Shown piece by piece: positions 53,408-62,401 of a stretch of 64,000 nucleotides of DNA (position 1 is the stretch's first letter; every line of letters starts with the position of its first letter). Made by a program: the position numbers and the translations under genes. The notes under the pieces are model-generated. The model was not told the origin of the DNA. It ran no database searches and was given only the letters and a program-made list of their open reading frames with translations. This DNA comes from a bacterium (GTDB lineage: Bacteria > Zhuqueibacterota > QNDG01 > JAFGCO01), in contig JAFGGN010000074.1 in the NCBI GenBank assembly GCA_016930535.1, forward strand, positions 1 through 64,000. The letters run 5' to 3'.

Positions 53408-54223
53408 ATGCATTCATTCAAATATAAATTCAGAGGGACGGTTCTTGCCGTTCTGGTTTCGGGTATGGCGCTGTGGATGGGTTCCTGCTCGATCGACGAC
53501 TCCTGTTCCAGCTGCAATGACGCCATGGCCACGGCCTCATTCAGCCATACGCTTTCAGCCTCCGGGATCCAGCGTTTCAGTCTGAGCGCCGTGAGCGGCC
53601 GCATCGATATCAGCGGCACCGAGGATGGAGATTCGGTGAAAGTATGGGGCGAACGCATGGTGCGGTCGAAAACACAGGAAGATGCGGATCAGGCGCTGAG
53701 CCTGCTTGAAGTGAAAATCAAAACCACTGATAATGAGATCGGTGTCGAAACGGTTCAGCCGGGCGAGTCGAACGACCGGTCCTATGAAGTGAATTATCAT
53801 GTGTTGATTCCACAGACGATGAATGTCCGGATCCAATCGGTGAACGGGGAAACGGACGTCGAATTCATCCGGGCCGATGTCCTGATGGAACTGGTCAACG
53901 GGGACATTCTCCTGGATTCTATTACGGGAAGCTGTCAGGCTGCTCTGGTCAACGGGAGAATACGGGCCGATGTGCAGATGCCGGACAAAGCACTCTGTCT
54001 GTTCAGCGTGGTGAACGGCAATATCGAACTGGCCGTACCGGACACCACATCCGCCCGGTTCGAGGCCAGTGTCGTCAACGGAACCATTCATGTCAACGGA
54101 CTCCAGGTTCAGGACATGCGAACCACACAAACCATGGCATCCGGCATGCTCGGTGACGGCAGCGGACTGATACAACTGCAAACCGTGAACGGGGACATCA
54201 ATTTAAGAAAAAGAGGAATGTAA
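53408..54223 (+). CDS. DUF4097 family lipoprotein (beta-repeat)
   Basis: A 271-residue protein. The N-terminus ends in a lipobox-like LWMGSC, so it is probably lipid-anchored; further cysteines (SIDDSCSSC) follow. The rest is DUF4097: repeated ' ng.i.v' strands such as AVSGRIDISGTEDGDSVKVW, SVNGETDVEFIRADVLMELV, NGDILLDSITGSCQAALVNG and VVNGNIELAVPD, forming a beta-helix-like stack. The family is often called a putative adhesin; function is unknown. AGGAG precedes the ATG. Last gene before a hairpin at 54303. Confidence 0.82.
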   Translation: MHSFKYKFRGTVLAVLVSGMALWMGSCSIDDSCSSCNDAMATASFSHTLSASGIQRFSLSAVSGRIDISGTEDGDSVKVWGERMVRSKTQEDADQALSLLEVKIKTTDNEIGVETVQPGESNDRSYEVNYHVLIPQTMNVRIQSVNGETDVEFIRADVLMELVNGDILLDSITGSCQAALVNGRIRADVQMPDKALCLFSVVNGNIELAVPDTTSARFEASVVNGTIHVNGLQVQDMRTTQTMASGMLGDGSGLIQLQTVNGDINLRKRGM

Positions 54224-54302
54224 TCAAACTGTGACCGGACGGCAGTCCGGCCATGGAGCAACCGAGTCAGGGAGGTTGGTCCAGGAATGCGAAGCCGTTT
54301 TA

Positions 54303-54337
54303 CGGATCCTTCCCAGGGATCCGGGCTTCGTATTTTT
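54303..54337 (+). terminator. Probable terminator of the 47.8-54.2 kb gene run
   Basis: CGGATCCT (54303-54310) pairs with AGGGATCCG (54315-54323) and is followed after nine bases by TTTTTT (54332-54337). Another hairpin without T-run, CCGGAC/GTCCGG at 54235-54250, lies just before. Located 80 bases past the DUF4097 stop. Confidence 0.5.
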
Positions 54338-54428
54338 TACGGCCGGTCCGAAACGGCTGCAGATCCGCATCGTGGAGTCCGATGCACCGGGAACACTTCC
54401 GCATGCCCCAACGGCCCGTGAACAGGTG

Positions 54429-55745
54429 TCAGAACCGGGGTTCCCATTCGAGCACGTAAATCATCTGTGCAGGCATCGGCTCAAGTGTTTCCGCATCGCC
54501 CTGTCCCGTGTTCTGGACAAACAAATGTACCCGGTTGTCCCTTCTCCATATTTCCGTATCCAGCGAGGGCTCCCATTGACCCACTGAAAATTCCGTCAGG
54601 TCCGTCCGTGTCCAGACTGTCCGGTCCGGATCGTCGGTGGCTGCTGCAGAAACGCGGTCGCCGTGTTCGGCATCCCGGTAAATCATAATGAGCCGGTTTT
54701 CCCTGTCGCAGAGAATCTGCGGCCTGGACACGGGAATGCGCTTGGTGCCGCCCCCGCTCAGACTGAAAGGACTCCGGCGGTCCGTGATCCGGCGGACCTG
54801 CCAGGAACCGCCGTCATGAAATACGAGATGAAACTGGGGAATCCCTGTTCCGGCTGGCGCCCAGTAGGTGCAGATTGCCGGACGACCCGCCGTATCCGCG
54901 CACATGGATGTCTGGTTGATCAGTTCGCTTTCCTGTGGAATAAGCAGGGCGTATTCTGCAGTGGATGCAGTGATCGGCAATGTATAGGACTCTCCCGTCG
55001 ATTTCATCCAGGTCCGTCCCCTGTCCGCTGAAAACGCATAGCAGAGATCGTGATTGCTGGCCACATCCCAGGTTTCCCGCCAGACCCAGGACAAATGCAG
55101 GCCGCCTTTTTCGTCCACGGCTGCCTGCCAGTAGGCGCTGCGCTGCCTCTCCCCGTCGATCAGATTGTCATGCAGGCGGGTCCAGGTCCGATTCCCCGTA
55201 TCAAAATAATTCATCACCAGGTTTCCCCGGCCCGAAGCGCCGTCCCTGTACAGAAAAATCAGGTCGCCATCCGGGAAAATGTAAAATTCGGGATAGGATA
55301 CGGCCTGTTCCAGAATACCGGTCATGGCCTCAGGAGCTCCCGGGATCAGCGAATCCGGCGAGAAGTTCCTGCAGTAATTGAGCGGTGTATTATGATGATT
55401 CCAGGCCATGTGCAGGCAGCCGTCCCCGTCCGTCATGATGCTGATACTGTTGTGTGCATCCCTGATATTGCCCTGAAAACCCGTATTTCGCACAATCCAC
55501 CGATCCTGATTCAGTGTCCGCCGTGCGAGAATGACATGTGCTCCGGAGTCGTAAAAAGCCACGGTCTGCACCGTGTCCCGGCTGACGATGCTGTTGCGTC
55601 TGAATATGACGGTATTCACGGAATTCTGAGCCCAGCCCTCGGACACGGGAACACACGTTACAGCCGCTGTTTTCCCGATTTGAGACCGGACCGGTGCGGC
55701 CAGGAGAAGAGCGCCAAGACACAAAACGCCGGTTTTTTGAATCAT
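54429..55745 (-). CDS. Secreted BNR-propeller protein, possible polysaccharide lyase (PL24/PL25-like)
   Basis: A 438-residue protein with a signal peptide (MIQKTGVLCLGALLLAAPVRS). The start at 55745 is fixed by GGGAGGT five bases upstream. The body is a seven-bladed propeller of the BNR_4 type. The segment DAHNSISIMTDGDGCLHMAW with the following NHHNTPLNYCR closely resembles the conserved His/Asn region of ulvan lyase-type families PL24/PL25; the later YPEFYIFPDGDLIFLYRDG carries the Tyr/Arg expected in the active site. I infer a lyase acting on an acidic polysaccharide, but a plain binding propeller is possible. Stands alone, opposed to the surrounding genes, and without T9SS domain. Confidence 0.78.
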   Translation of the reverse strand: MIQKTGVLCLGALLLAAPVRSQIGKTAAVTCVPVSEGWAQNSVNTVIFRRNSIVSRDTVQTVAFYDSGAHVILARRTLNQDRWIVRNTGFQGNIRDAHNSISIMTDGDGCLHMAWNHHNTPLNYCRNFSPDSLIPGAPEAMTGILEQAVSYPEFYIFPDGDLIFLYRDGASGRGNLVMNYFDTGNRTWTRLHDNLIDGERQRSAYWQAAVDEKGGLHLSWVWRETWDVASNHDLCYAFSADRGRTWMKSTGESYTLPITASTAEYALLIPQESELINQTSMCADTAGRPAICTYWAPAGTGIPQFHLVFHDGGSWQVRRITDRRSPFSLSGGGTKRIPVSRPQILCDRENRLIMIYRDAEHGDRVSAAATDDPDRTVWTRTDLTEFSVGQWEPSLDTEIWRRDNRVHLFVQNTGQGDAETLEPMPAQMIYVLEWEPRF

Positions 55746-55901
55746 GATACCTCCCTTGTCCCTGATAATCAAGTGTAGTAAAAAGAACTGTAAAAATCAA
55801 CCTTGTCCTGTCCGGTTCCGGGTAAAAAAATATGCACGGGAGACCGGTTGTCCGCATGAAAAACACCTTGTAAAAATGTGCGGCAATTGATACATTGAAA
55901 C

Positions 55902-56300
55902 ATGATCAAAGAACTGACGGTCCCGACAAAATCAAAAACCGAGCTGGTGATCGTGGACAGCGAAGTGCAGGCTGTCGTCCGGGAAAGCGGGATTCAGGAA
56001 GGTCTCTGCATTCTGTGGGTGCCGCATACCACCGCGGGCGTCACCATCAATGAAAATGCGGATCCGGATGTGGTGCGCGACATTCTGTTCGAGGTGAACA
56101 AGGTGATTCCCTTCCAGGACAATTACCACCATATGGAAGGCAATTCAGCGGCCCATATCAAGTCCAGCCTGTTCGGTCCGTCTCTCACTCTTCTCGTTAC
56201 GGGCGGACGCCTTGTGCTCGGCACCTGGCAGTCGGTCTATTTTTGTGAATTCGACGGTCCAAGGCGCAGGCGTCTCTTCGTCAAGATAACGGAGGGGTGA
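55902..56300 (+). CDS. yjbQ: YjbQ family protein (secondary thiamine-phosphate synthase)
   Basis: A 132-residue UPF0047/YjbQ protein: CILWVPHTTAGVTINENADP, the NYHHMEGNSAAHIKSSLFGP histidine-rich segment and LGTWQSVYFCEFDGPRRRR. YjbQ of E. coli has weak thiamine-phosphate synthase activity. Here the gene stops one base before thiL, so the link with thiamine is supported by context, which is unusual for this family of mostly unlinked genes. Start weakly supported (no clear ribosome-binding site). Confidence 0.93.
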   Translation: MIKELTVPTKSKTELVIVDSEVQAVVRESGIQEGLCILWVPHTTAGVTINENADPDVVRDILFEVNKVIPFQDNYHHMEGNSAAHIKSSLFGPSLTLLVTGGRLVLGTWQSVYFCEFDGPRRRRLFVKITEG

Positions 56301-56301
56301 T

Positions 56302-57294
56302 ATGGAGCGGGCCGGCGGCGAATTCGACCTGATAAGGCATATCCAAGCCGGATTGTCCGTGAAAAGTGAGCGGATCATGCAGGGTATCGGGGACGATGCG
56401 GCCGTCATTTCCGCCGGATCCGGCCCGGATGTGCTGATCACGACGGACACGCTGGTCGAGCAGATTCATTTTGATCTTAGTACAATACCGTACGAAGATC
56501 TGGGGTGGAAGGCCCTGGCGGTCAGTCTCAGCGATGTGGCGGCCATGGGCGGCAACCCGGTATGTGCGGTCGTTGCCCTGGGTGTTCCCAGGTCCTGGAG
56601 CGCGGAAACGGTGGACAGGCTGTACCGCGGCATAGACGACTGCAGCCGGGCCCATGACTGTCCGGTTGCAGGAGGTGATACGGTGCGCGTTCAGCGGGAC
56701 AGTGTGATCACGATGACCGTATTCGGGGAAGTGGATCACGGCCGGGCCTTTTTAAGGAGCGGCGCCCGGCCCGGAGACGATATCTGGGTGACAGGGTGTC
56801 TGGGCAATTCAGAAACCGGGCTCGCCGTCCTGAATTCCAATGCGGACAGCTCCATGTATTCCGAGGCGGTCAGCTGCTTCAGAAGACCGGTTCCCCGCCT
56901 GAGGGAATCCCGATGGCTGCGCAGTTTTGGAGGCGTCACGTCCATGATCGATATCAGCGACGGCCTCTGTTCGGAAATCCATCATCTGTGCAGGGAAAGC
57001 GAAACCGGCTGCCGCCTGTACGCGGACCGGCTGCCCCTGGCGGACGCGGCCGTAAAATGGTCCGGGGTCCGGGGGCAGTCTCCCGTGATCAGCGCCATGG
57101 AAAGCGGCGAGGAATATGAGCTTCTTTTTACCCTGGAGCCGGCCCTGGGCGCCAGGCTGGACAAGGAATGGACGGGACCCACAGCAATGACCCGAATCGG
57201 AGAAATGACCACGGCATCATCGGGCCTTGTGCTCGTTGAGGCAGACCGCGAGTCGCGCATCGAGAACCGGGGCTGGGACCATTTCCGGTCATGA
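56302..57294 (+). CDS. thiL: Thiamine-monophosphate kinase
   Basis: A 330-residue ATP-dependent kinase of the AIRS/ThiL fold making thiamine diphosphate. Signatures: QGIGDDAAVISAGSGPDVLI with TTDTLVEQIHF (metal and substrate site), SLSDVAAMGGNPVCAVVALG, GGDTVR and MIDISDGLCSEIHHL. GGAGGGG lies just before the ATG; the gene overlaps the next by four bases. It is first in a thiL - methyltransferase - ftsE - ftsX chain following yjbQ. Confidence 0.95.
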   Translation: MERAGGEFDLIRHIQAGLSVKSERIMQGIGDDAAVISAGSGPDVLITTDTLVEQIHFDLSTIPYEDLGWKALAVSLSDVAAMGGNPVCAVVALGVPRSWSAETVDRLYRGIDDCSRAHDCPVAGGDTVRVQRDSVITMTVFGEVDHGRAFLRSGARPGDDIWVTGCLGNSETGLAVLNSNADSSMYSEAVSCFRRPVPRLRESRWLRSFGGVTSMIDISDGLCSEIHHLCRESETGCRLYADRLPLADAAVKWSGVRGQSPVISAMESGEEYELLFTLEPALGARLDKEWTGPTAMTRIGEMTTASSGLVLVEADRESRIENRGWDHFRS

Positions 57295-58058
57295 AAAACA
57301 GCCGATTCCATCTTGCCGGCGAATCACAGCCGGTCCTGCCCTATCAGCATATTGCCGGATTTTACGATTCCCTGATGGATCATGTGGATTACAGGGGCTG
57401 GGCGGATTATATGCAGGCATGTTTTAAGTATGCACAGCGGCCCGTGCGTACGGTTCTGGACTGCGGCTGCGGTACGGGATCGCTGCTTCTCGAGCTGCAG
57501 GACCGGCATTACAGGGTTTCAGGATTTGACCTGTCTCACGATATGCTCAGGATGGCGCGGATCAAAGGGCTTTTCCGGGTCTGGCAGGCCGACATGTGCC
57601 AAACGGGCGTGCGGACCAGGCAGGATGCGGTCATCTGTCTCTACGATACATTTCATTATCTGACAGCGGAATCCATACCGGTTTTTTTTAGTGAAGTATT
57701 GCGGTGCATGGAGGCAGGCGGCATATTTGTGTTCGATGCTGTAACCGAACAGCTCGTACGCACATACTGGGCCAATTTTACGGAACGGGACGAGGGGAAC
57801 GGTGTCCGGTATGAGCGCCGCAGCTGGTACGATTCGGAAAATCATTGCCAGCATACGGAATTTTATATGACAGACCGCCACGGCGGGAAACCGGTTCATG
57901 AACACCATCGTCAGTGGATTTATCCGTTGGAGTTTATCGCGGGACAGGCGGAGGCGGCAGGATTTCATGTTCACGGCCTGTTTGATGAATGCACAATGAA
58001 GCCCGGAACCGAGCAGTCCGACCGTGTTCATTTTGTACTTTCCCGGAGGGATTCATGA
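57291..58058 (+). CDS. Class I SAM-dependent methyltransferase
   Basis: A 255-residue protein. The SAM-binding loop VLDCGCGTGSLLLEL and the acidic strand-2 end VSGFDLSHDMLRMA are clear, as is post-I (DAVICLYDTFHYLT). The substrate is unknown. It overlaps thiL by four bases and ftsE by four bases, so it is tied translationally to both. Such methyltransferases occur next to ftsEX in several FCB-group genomes, as far as I recall, without assigned function. Confidence 0.9.
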   Translation: MKNSRFHLAGESQPVLPYQHIAGFYDSLMDHVDYRGWADYMQACFKYAQRPVRTVLDCGCGTGSLLLELQDRHYRVSGFDLSHDMLRMARIKGLFRVWQADMCQTGVRTRQDAVICLYDTFHYLTAESIPVFFSEVLRCMEAGGIFVFDAVTEQLVRTYWANFTERDEGNGVRYERRSWYDSENHCQHTEFYMTDRHGGKPVHEHHRQWIYPLEFIAGQAEAAGFHVHGLFDECTMKPGTEQSDRVHFVLSRRDS

Positions 58059-58708
58059 TTTATATGCAGGACGTCTGGTATCACATTGACAAATATCCCA
58101 TTTTATCCAATATCAACCTGCGGGTCAAACCCGGTGAATTCGTGTATCTTGTGGGTGCCAGCGGGGCCGGAAAGAGTACGGTACTGAGGCTGATTCATAT
58201 GGAACTCATGCCCACCAGGGGCTTTGTCAAAGTGGCGGATTATCAATCGCATCGCATTCAGCCCCACGAGATTCCGCTGTTCCGGCGCAAAGTGAGTGTC
58301 ATTTTTCAGGATTTCAAGCTGCTGGACGACAGGGATGTTTATGAGAATGTGGCATTTGCGCTCTGGGCCACCGGCGTGCCCCGGAGGAAAATCAAAAAAC
58401 GGGTGTTTCACGTGCTCGCGGAAGTGGGTTTGAGTCACAGGCGGTATGCCATGCCGTCCGAGCTGTCCGGCGGAGAGAAACAGCGCGTGGCCATTGCCCG
58501 TGCCCTTGCCAATGAGCCGTTTGTGCTCCTGGCGGACGAACCGACCGGGAATCTCGATCCGGAATCGACACATGAAATCATGCAGCTTTTGATGCGGATC
58601 CACCGCAAGGGAACCGCCGTACTGATGGCCACGCACAAGGAAACCATGCCCGATACCCAATATCCAATGAGAATGGTGAGGCTGAATGAAGGGAAAATCG
58701 CATCATGA
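58055..58708 (+). CDS. ftsE: Cell division ATP-binding protein FtsE
   Basis: A 217-residue ABC ATPase. Walker A GASGAGKSTVLRLIHMEL, Q-loop VIFQDFKLLDDRDVYENVAF, signature LSGGEKQRVAIARALANEP, Walker B VLLADEPTGNLDPES and the H-loop ATHKE are all present. The start ATG 58055 follows GGAGG; a longer frame reaching 57989 is not supported. Together with FtsX it controls septal peptidoglycan hydrolases. Overlaps ftsX by four bases. Confidence 0.96.
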   Translation: MIYMQDVWYHIDKYPILSNINLRVKPGEFVYLVGASGAGKSTVLRLIHMELMPTRGFVKVADYQSHRIQPHEIPLFRRKVSVIFQDFKLLDDRDVYENVAFALWATGVPRRKIKKRVFHVLAEVGLSHRRYAMPSELSGGEKQRVAIARALANEPFVLLADEPTGNLDPESTHEIMQLLMRIHRKGTAVLMATHKETMPDTQYPMRMVRLNEGKIAS

Positions 58709-59565
58709 GCCTGAATCTTCATTATACCATCAAAGAAGGATTTCTTGGATTGAGACGGACACGGATGTCGACCATCATTACCGTGAGCACCGTGGCCATC
58801 ACGCTGTCCCTGTTGAGCCTCTTTTTGCTCCTGACCATGAATGTAGGCCAGCTGGTGGGCATATTTCAGGAGAAGATGCGCATGGACGTGTTCATCGACA
58901 ACAGCCTCGATGCGGCCGCCATCAGCCGTCTCGAAGCACGGCTCAGGGAGTGTGAGGGTGTGGCCGAGGTCCGGTACATCTCACCGGATATGGCACTGGA
59001 ACAGTTCAAAAAGGAGATTGGCGAGGACCCGGTGGAAATTCTGGGAGACAATCCGCTGCCGCCCTCGTTTCAGGTGCATCTGTTAAAATCGCATCATACA
59101 CCGGAACGCGCCGTCCGTGTCGTTACCTGCATGGAGCAATGCGACGGAGTGGATGATATCATCTATCACGGCCGTCTTTTTCAGATACTGAATCAGTATA
59201 AAAAGGGGTTGCTGGCCGGGACCGGCATACTGTTTGTGGTAGTGCTTGTCGCGGTTCTTTTTCTTGTATCCAACACACTCAGGCTCACGATTTACGCACA
59301 AAAGGATAAAATCCGCATCATGGAACTTGTCGGTGCCACACCCGTGTTTATCAGGAGGCCCTATCTCGTCCAGGGCATGCTTCAGGGGTTCATGGGCGGC
59401 GGTATCAGCATGGTTCTGATATGGATACCGATACAGCTGATTCTGATCCGTTTTCCGAAGCTCCTGATCGTTCCTCTGTGGTTTTTCGTGTTTCCCCTGA
59501 TTCTGGGCATGATGCTCGGTTATATCGGAAGCGTGCTTGGCGTGAGAAAATTTTTAAAAACGTAA
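58705..59565 (+). CDS. ftsX: Cell division protein FtsX
   Basis: A 286-residue integral membrane protein: an N-terminal helix (about 24-47), a periplasmic loop (about 50-165, with RLRECEGVAEVRYISPDMAL and PLPPSFQVHL) and three C-terminal helices in the FtsX/MacB domain (VVVLVAVLFLVSNTLRLTIY, KIRIMELVGATPVFIRRPYL). It is the membrane partner of FtsE and conveys ATP hydrolysis to cell-wall hydrolases. Last gene of its operon. Confidence 0.95.
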   Translation: MSLNLHYTIKEGFLGLRRTRMSTIITVSTVAITLSLLSLFLLLTMNVGQLVGIFQEKMRMDVFIDNSLDAAAISRLEARLRECEGVAEVRYISPDMALEQFKKEIGEDPVEILGDNPLPPSFQVHLLKSHHTPERAVRVVTCMEQCDGVDDIIYHGRLFQILNQYKKGLLAGTGILFVVVLVAVLFLVSNTLRLTIYAQKDKIRIMELVGATPVFIRRPYLVQGMLQGFMGGGISMVLIWIPIQLILIRFPKLLIVPLWFFVFPLILGMMLGYIGSVLGVRKFLKT

Positions 59566-59631
59566 GTTTGCTGCAGTCCGGGTACGGAACAGGCCCCTGT
59601 GACACGGGAAGGGCTGATTGATTTTTTTACC

Positions 59632-59660
59632 TTGACTCAATTTAGAAAAATGCGTAACTT
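59632..59660 (+). promoter_or_regulatory. Probable hrcA promoter
   Basis: TTGACT (59632-59637), a 17-base spacer and TAACTT (59655-59660) form a sigma-70-like promoter 31 bases before the hrcA ATG, in an AT-rich context. No CIRCE element (TTAGCACTC-N9-GAGTGCTAA) is found between ftsX and hrcA. Confidence 0.5.
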
Positions 59661-59691
59661 ATTTTGGTTTTTTGGCTATATATAGTAATAG

Positions 59692-60702
59692 ATGCAAGAG
59701 ATTACACGAAGACAAATTCAACTGCTGCGCTGTGTGATACAAAGTCATATTCAGACCGCGGCTCCGATCAGCTCCGATCATGTGGTGCGGGTTCATGACC
59801 TGTCTTTCAGTCCGGCGACCATACGCAATGATATGGCCAGCCTCGAGTCAAAAGGTTACCTGCAGCAGCCGCATACGTCTGCAGGCAGAATACCCACAGA
59901 CAAAGCCTACAGGTTTTATGTGGACTCGCTGATGCGGAGAGAAAAATTAAGCCAGGATGAAAAGCACAGGATCGATGTGCTCATCGACCGTCAGGGGAAT
60001 GTGAGCGAAATTCTGAACCAGGCGTCCAGAATACTCGGACATATCTCAAGCGAACTGGCCGTTGTGCTGACACCGTTTATGAGCCATGCCGTATTCGATC
60101 ACATGGAGCTGGTCGGACTGACCGAAAGGAAAATACTGGTTGTCATTCATGTGCGCAGCCGGTCCGTGAAGACCATCATTCTGCAGGTCGATTCAGAAAC
60201 GCAATCCGGGGATCTGGAAAAAACCGCATCGTTTCTGAATGAGCGATTGAGCGGACTGTCCCTGGGTGAGATAAAAAACAGCATCCGTGAACGCTGCCAG
60301 GACATTTCCCCGGTTCAGACGGGCCTGATACGTGTCATGATCGATTCGGCGGATCAGATATTCGATCTGAACGAGCCCATCGACATGAGGACATCAGGAA
60401 CCAGTCAGTTGTTGAGCCAGCCCGAATTTTCGGACAAGGGCATACTGGAAGCCTTGTTCGAGATTCTCGAGGACAGAAGCAGCCTTTCATCGGTGCTCAA
60501 GCAGGACAGGGCGTTTCAGGTCGTGATCGGTCAGGAACACGAAGATGAACGTCTGAAACCCTTCAGTGTCATTTCGGCGCAGTACCAGATCGGCGACGAC
60601 GCCGGAACAATCGGCGTCATCGGACCGAAACGCATGCGATACAGTAAAATACTGCCGCTGGTCGAACGCATGGCCCGTACGATCAGCGATTATCTCAGTT
60701 GA
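59692..60702 (+). CDS. hrcA: Heat-inducible transcription repressor HrcA
   Basis: A 336-residue repressor. N-terminal winged helix (TRRQIQLLRCVIQSHIQTAA, FSPATIRNDMASLESKGYLQ, HTSAGRIPTDKAYRFYVDS) followed by the GAF-like HrcA domain (VLTPFMSHAVFDHMELVGLT) and the C-terminal IGVIGPKRMRYSKILPLVE motif. HrcA represses chaperone operons by binding CIRCE elements. First gene of hrcA-grpE-dnaJ. It is puzzling that its own upstream region lacks CIRCE. Confidence 0.96.
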   Translation: MQEITRRQIQLLRCVIQSHIQTAAPISSDHVVRVHDLSFSPATIRNDMASLESKGYLQQPHTSAGRIPTDKAYRFYVDSLMRREKLSQDEKHRIDVLIDRQGNVSEILNQASRILGHISSELAVVLTPFMSHAVFDHMELVGLTERKILVVIHVRSRSVKTIILQVDSETQSGDLEKTASFLNERLSGLSLGEIKNSIRERCQDISPVQTGLIRVMIDSADQIFDLNEPIDMRTSGTSQLLSQPEFSDKGILEALFEILEDRSSLSSVLKQDRAFQVVIGQEHEDERLKPFSVISAQYQIGDDAGTIGVIGPKRMRYSKILPLVERMARTISDYLS

Positions 60703-60738
60703 GCCCCATGGCCTGGAACAGGATTGAAGACATTCAAT

Positions 60739-61260
60739 ATGACGGATAAGAAATCGGGATCACGATCAAAAAGCAGCAAAGCAGAAGCGAAGACCTCGGC
60801 TAAAAAAACCGCGGAGCTTGAAAAGAAATTAAAGCAGGTTAAACAGGATAAAGAGGCGATACAGGATCAGCTGCTCCGGACGCTCGCAGAAATGGACAAT
60901 ATGAAGAAGCGTCTGGACAAGGAGCGCATTCAATGGACGGATACGGCAAACGCCGAACTGCTGCGCGCGATTCTTCCGGTGGCTGATGATCTGGAACGTT
61001 CTTTGAAAACCACACAGGATGGTTCCGAATTCAGACAGGGCATCGAGATGATCTATCAGAAGCTGATCCGTGTGCTCGAAGACAAGGGTGTGACTGCCAT
61101 GATTTCCGTGGGCACTCCGTTTGATGTGGACAAGCACGATGCCCTGATGCAGATGGAAAAAAAGGGTGTCAAGCCCGGCATGGTCATTGAAGAACATGAA
61201 AAAGGATATGTGCTGCACGGGCGCGTGCTGCGCCACGCCAAAGTCCTGGTCAGCAAATAG
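60739..61260 (+). CDS. grpE: Nucleotide exchange factor GrpE
   Basis: About 173 residues. A lysine/serine-rich start, a long helix (KTAELEKKLKQVKQDKEAIQ ... LLRTLAEMDNMKKRLDKE) and the C-terminal beta wing (PFDVDKHDALMQMEKKGVKP, YVLHGRVLRHAKVLVSK). GrpE releases ADP from DnaK. I prefer the ATG at 60739; a TTG at 60724 would add five residues and has AGGA too close to be decisive. Between hrcA and dnaJ; no dnaK follows. Confidence 0.95.
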   Translation: MTDKKSGSRSKSSKAEAKTSAKKTAELEKKLKQVKQDKEAIQDQLLRTLAEMDNMKKRLDKERIQWTDTANAELLRAILPVADDLERSLKTTQDGSEFRQGIEMIYQKLIRVLEDKGVTAMISVGTPFDVDKHDALMQMEKKGVKPGMVIEEHEKGYVLHGRVLRHAKVLVSK

Positions 61261-61272
61261 GGTCCCGTGTAC

Positions 61273-62367
61273 ATGGATAAACGAGATTATTATGAAGTGC
61301 TGGGTGTTGCCCGGAATGCCAGTCCCGAAGAGATAAAGAAAGCGTACAGGCAGCTGGCAATCAAGTACCACCCGGATAAAAATCCCGGTGACAAGGAAGC
61401 CGAAGACAAGTTCAAGGAAGCTGCCGAAGCCTATGAAGTGTTGAGCGATCCGGGAAAGCGGCAGAGATATGATCAGTTCGGTCACGGCGGATTGAGAGGT
61501 GCGGGGGGGCAGGGATTCGATCCCTTCGGTTTTGATCTTTCGGATGCACTGCGGACGTTCATGGAGGGCTTCGGGGGCTTCGGGGATATTTTCGGTTCGT
61601 CCCAGGGGCGGTCCGGGCCAAGACGCGGAAACGATCTTCAGATCAGGCTTCAGCTGACGCTTCAGGAGGTGGCGGAAGGCGTTCAGAAAAAGCTGAAGAT
61701 CAAGCGGCTCGTCTCATGTGAGGTCTGTGACGGCAGCGGCGCCGCGTCTTCCAACGCCCTGAAGACATGCTCCCAGTGTCATGGTACGGGACAGGTCCGG
61801 CAGGTCAGCAAATCGCTGTTCGGGCAATTCGTGAATATTGCGCCCTGTTCCGTGTGCCGGGGTGAAGGCAAAATCATTTCCGATCCGTGCAGGAAATGCA
61901 AGGGCGAAGGACGTGTGCGTGGGGAGGCCACACTCAATGTCAATATTCCCGGCGGTGTGGCCACGGGCAATTATCTGACCCTCAGGAAAGAAGGGGATGC
62001 AGGCCCCAAAGGAGGTCCTGCGGGTGATGTGCATGTCATCATCGAGGAATTGCCCGACAAGCATTTTGAACGGCACGGCGATGATGTGCTTTATACGCTT
62101 TATATTGACATGGCCCAGGCCGTACTGGGGGACGAGATCGATATTCCGACCCTGAACGGAAAGGCCAAGCTGGAGATCGATCCGGGCGTGCAGTCCAATA
62201 AAATTCTGCGCATGAAGCACAGGGGAATACATCATCTTCACGGTTCCGGAAGAGGTGACCAGCTGGTGCGTGTTGTCGTATATACACCGGAGAAGCCGTC
62301 CAGGGAAACAAGGCAGATGTTCGAGAAACTGTCGGGACGTGAGGATATCAGGCCCAGGGGCCTGTGA
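61273..62367 (+). CDS. dnaJ: Chaperone protein DnaJ
   Basis: A 364-residue type I J-protein. J domain with HPD ([20 protein letters not shown]), glycine/phenylalanine-rich linker ([18 protein letters not shown]), four CxxCxGxG zinc repeats ([32 protein letters not shown]) and the C-terminal client-binding domains. It stimulates DnaK. I use the ATG at 61273 rather than the GTG six bases earlier. The gene directly follows grpE; dnaK must be elsewhere in the genome. Confidence 0.97.
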   Translation: MDKRDYYEVLGVARNASPEEIKKAYRQLAIKYHPDKNPGDKEAEDKFKEAAEAYEVLSDPGKRQRYDQFGHGGLRGAGGQGFDPFGFDLSDALRTFMEGFGGFGDIFGSSQGRSGPRRGNDLQIRLQLTLQEVAEGVQKKLKIKRLVSCEVCDGSGAASSNALKTCSQCHGTGQVRQVSKSLFGQFVNIAPCSVCRGEGKIISDPCRKCKGEGRVRGEATLNVNIPGGVATGNYLTLRKEGDAGPKGGPAGDVHVIIEELPDKHFERHGDDVLYTLYIDMAQAVLGDEIDIPTLNGKAKLEIDPGVQSNKILRMKHRGIHHLHGSGRGDQLVRVVVYTPEKPSRETRQMFEKLSGREDIRPRGL

Positions 62368-62401
62368 AACGTTTTCGGGATTCGTGAATTGTAATTTCGG
62401 T

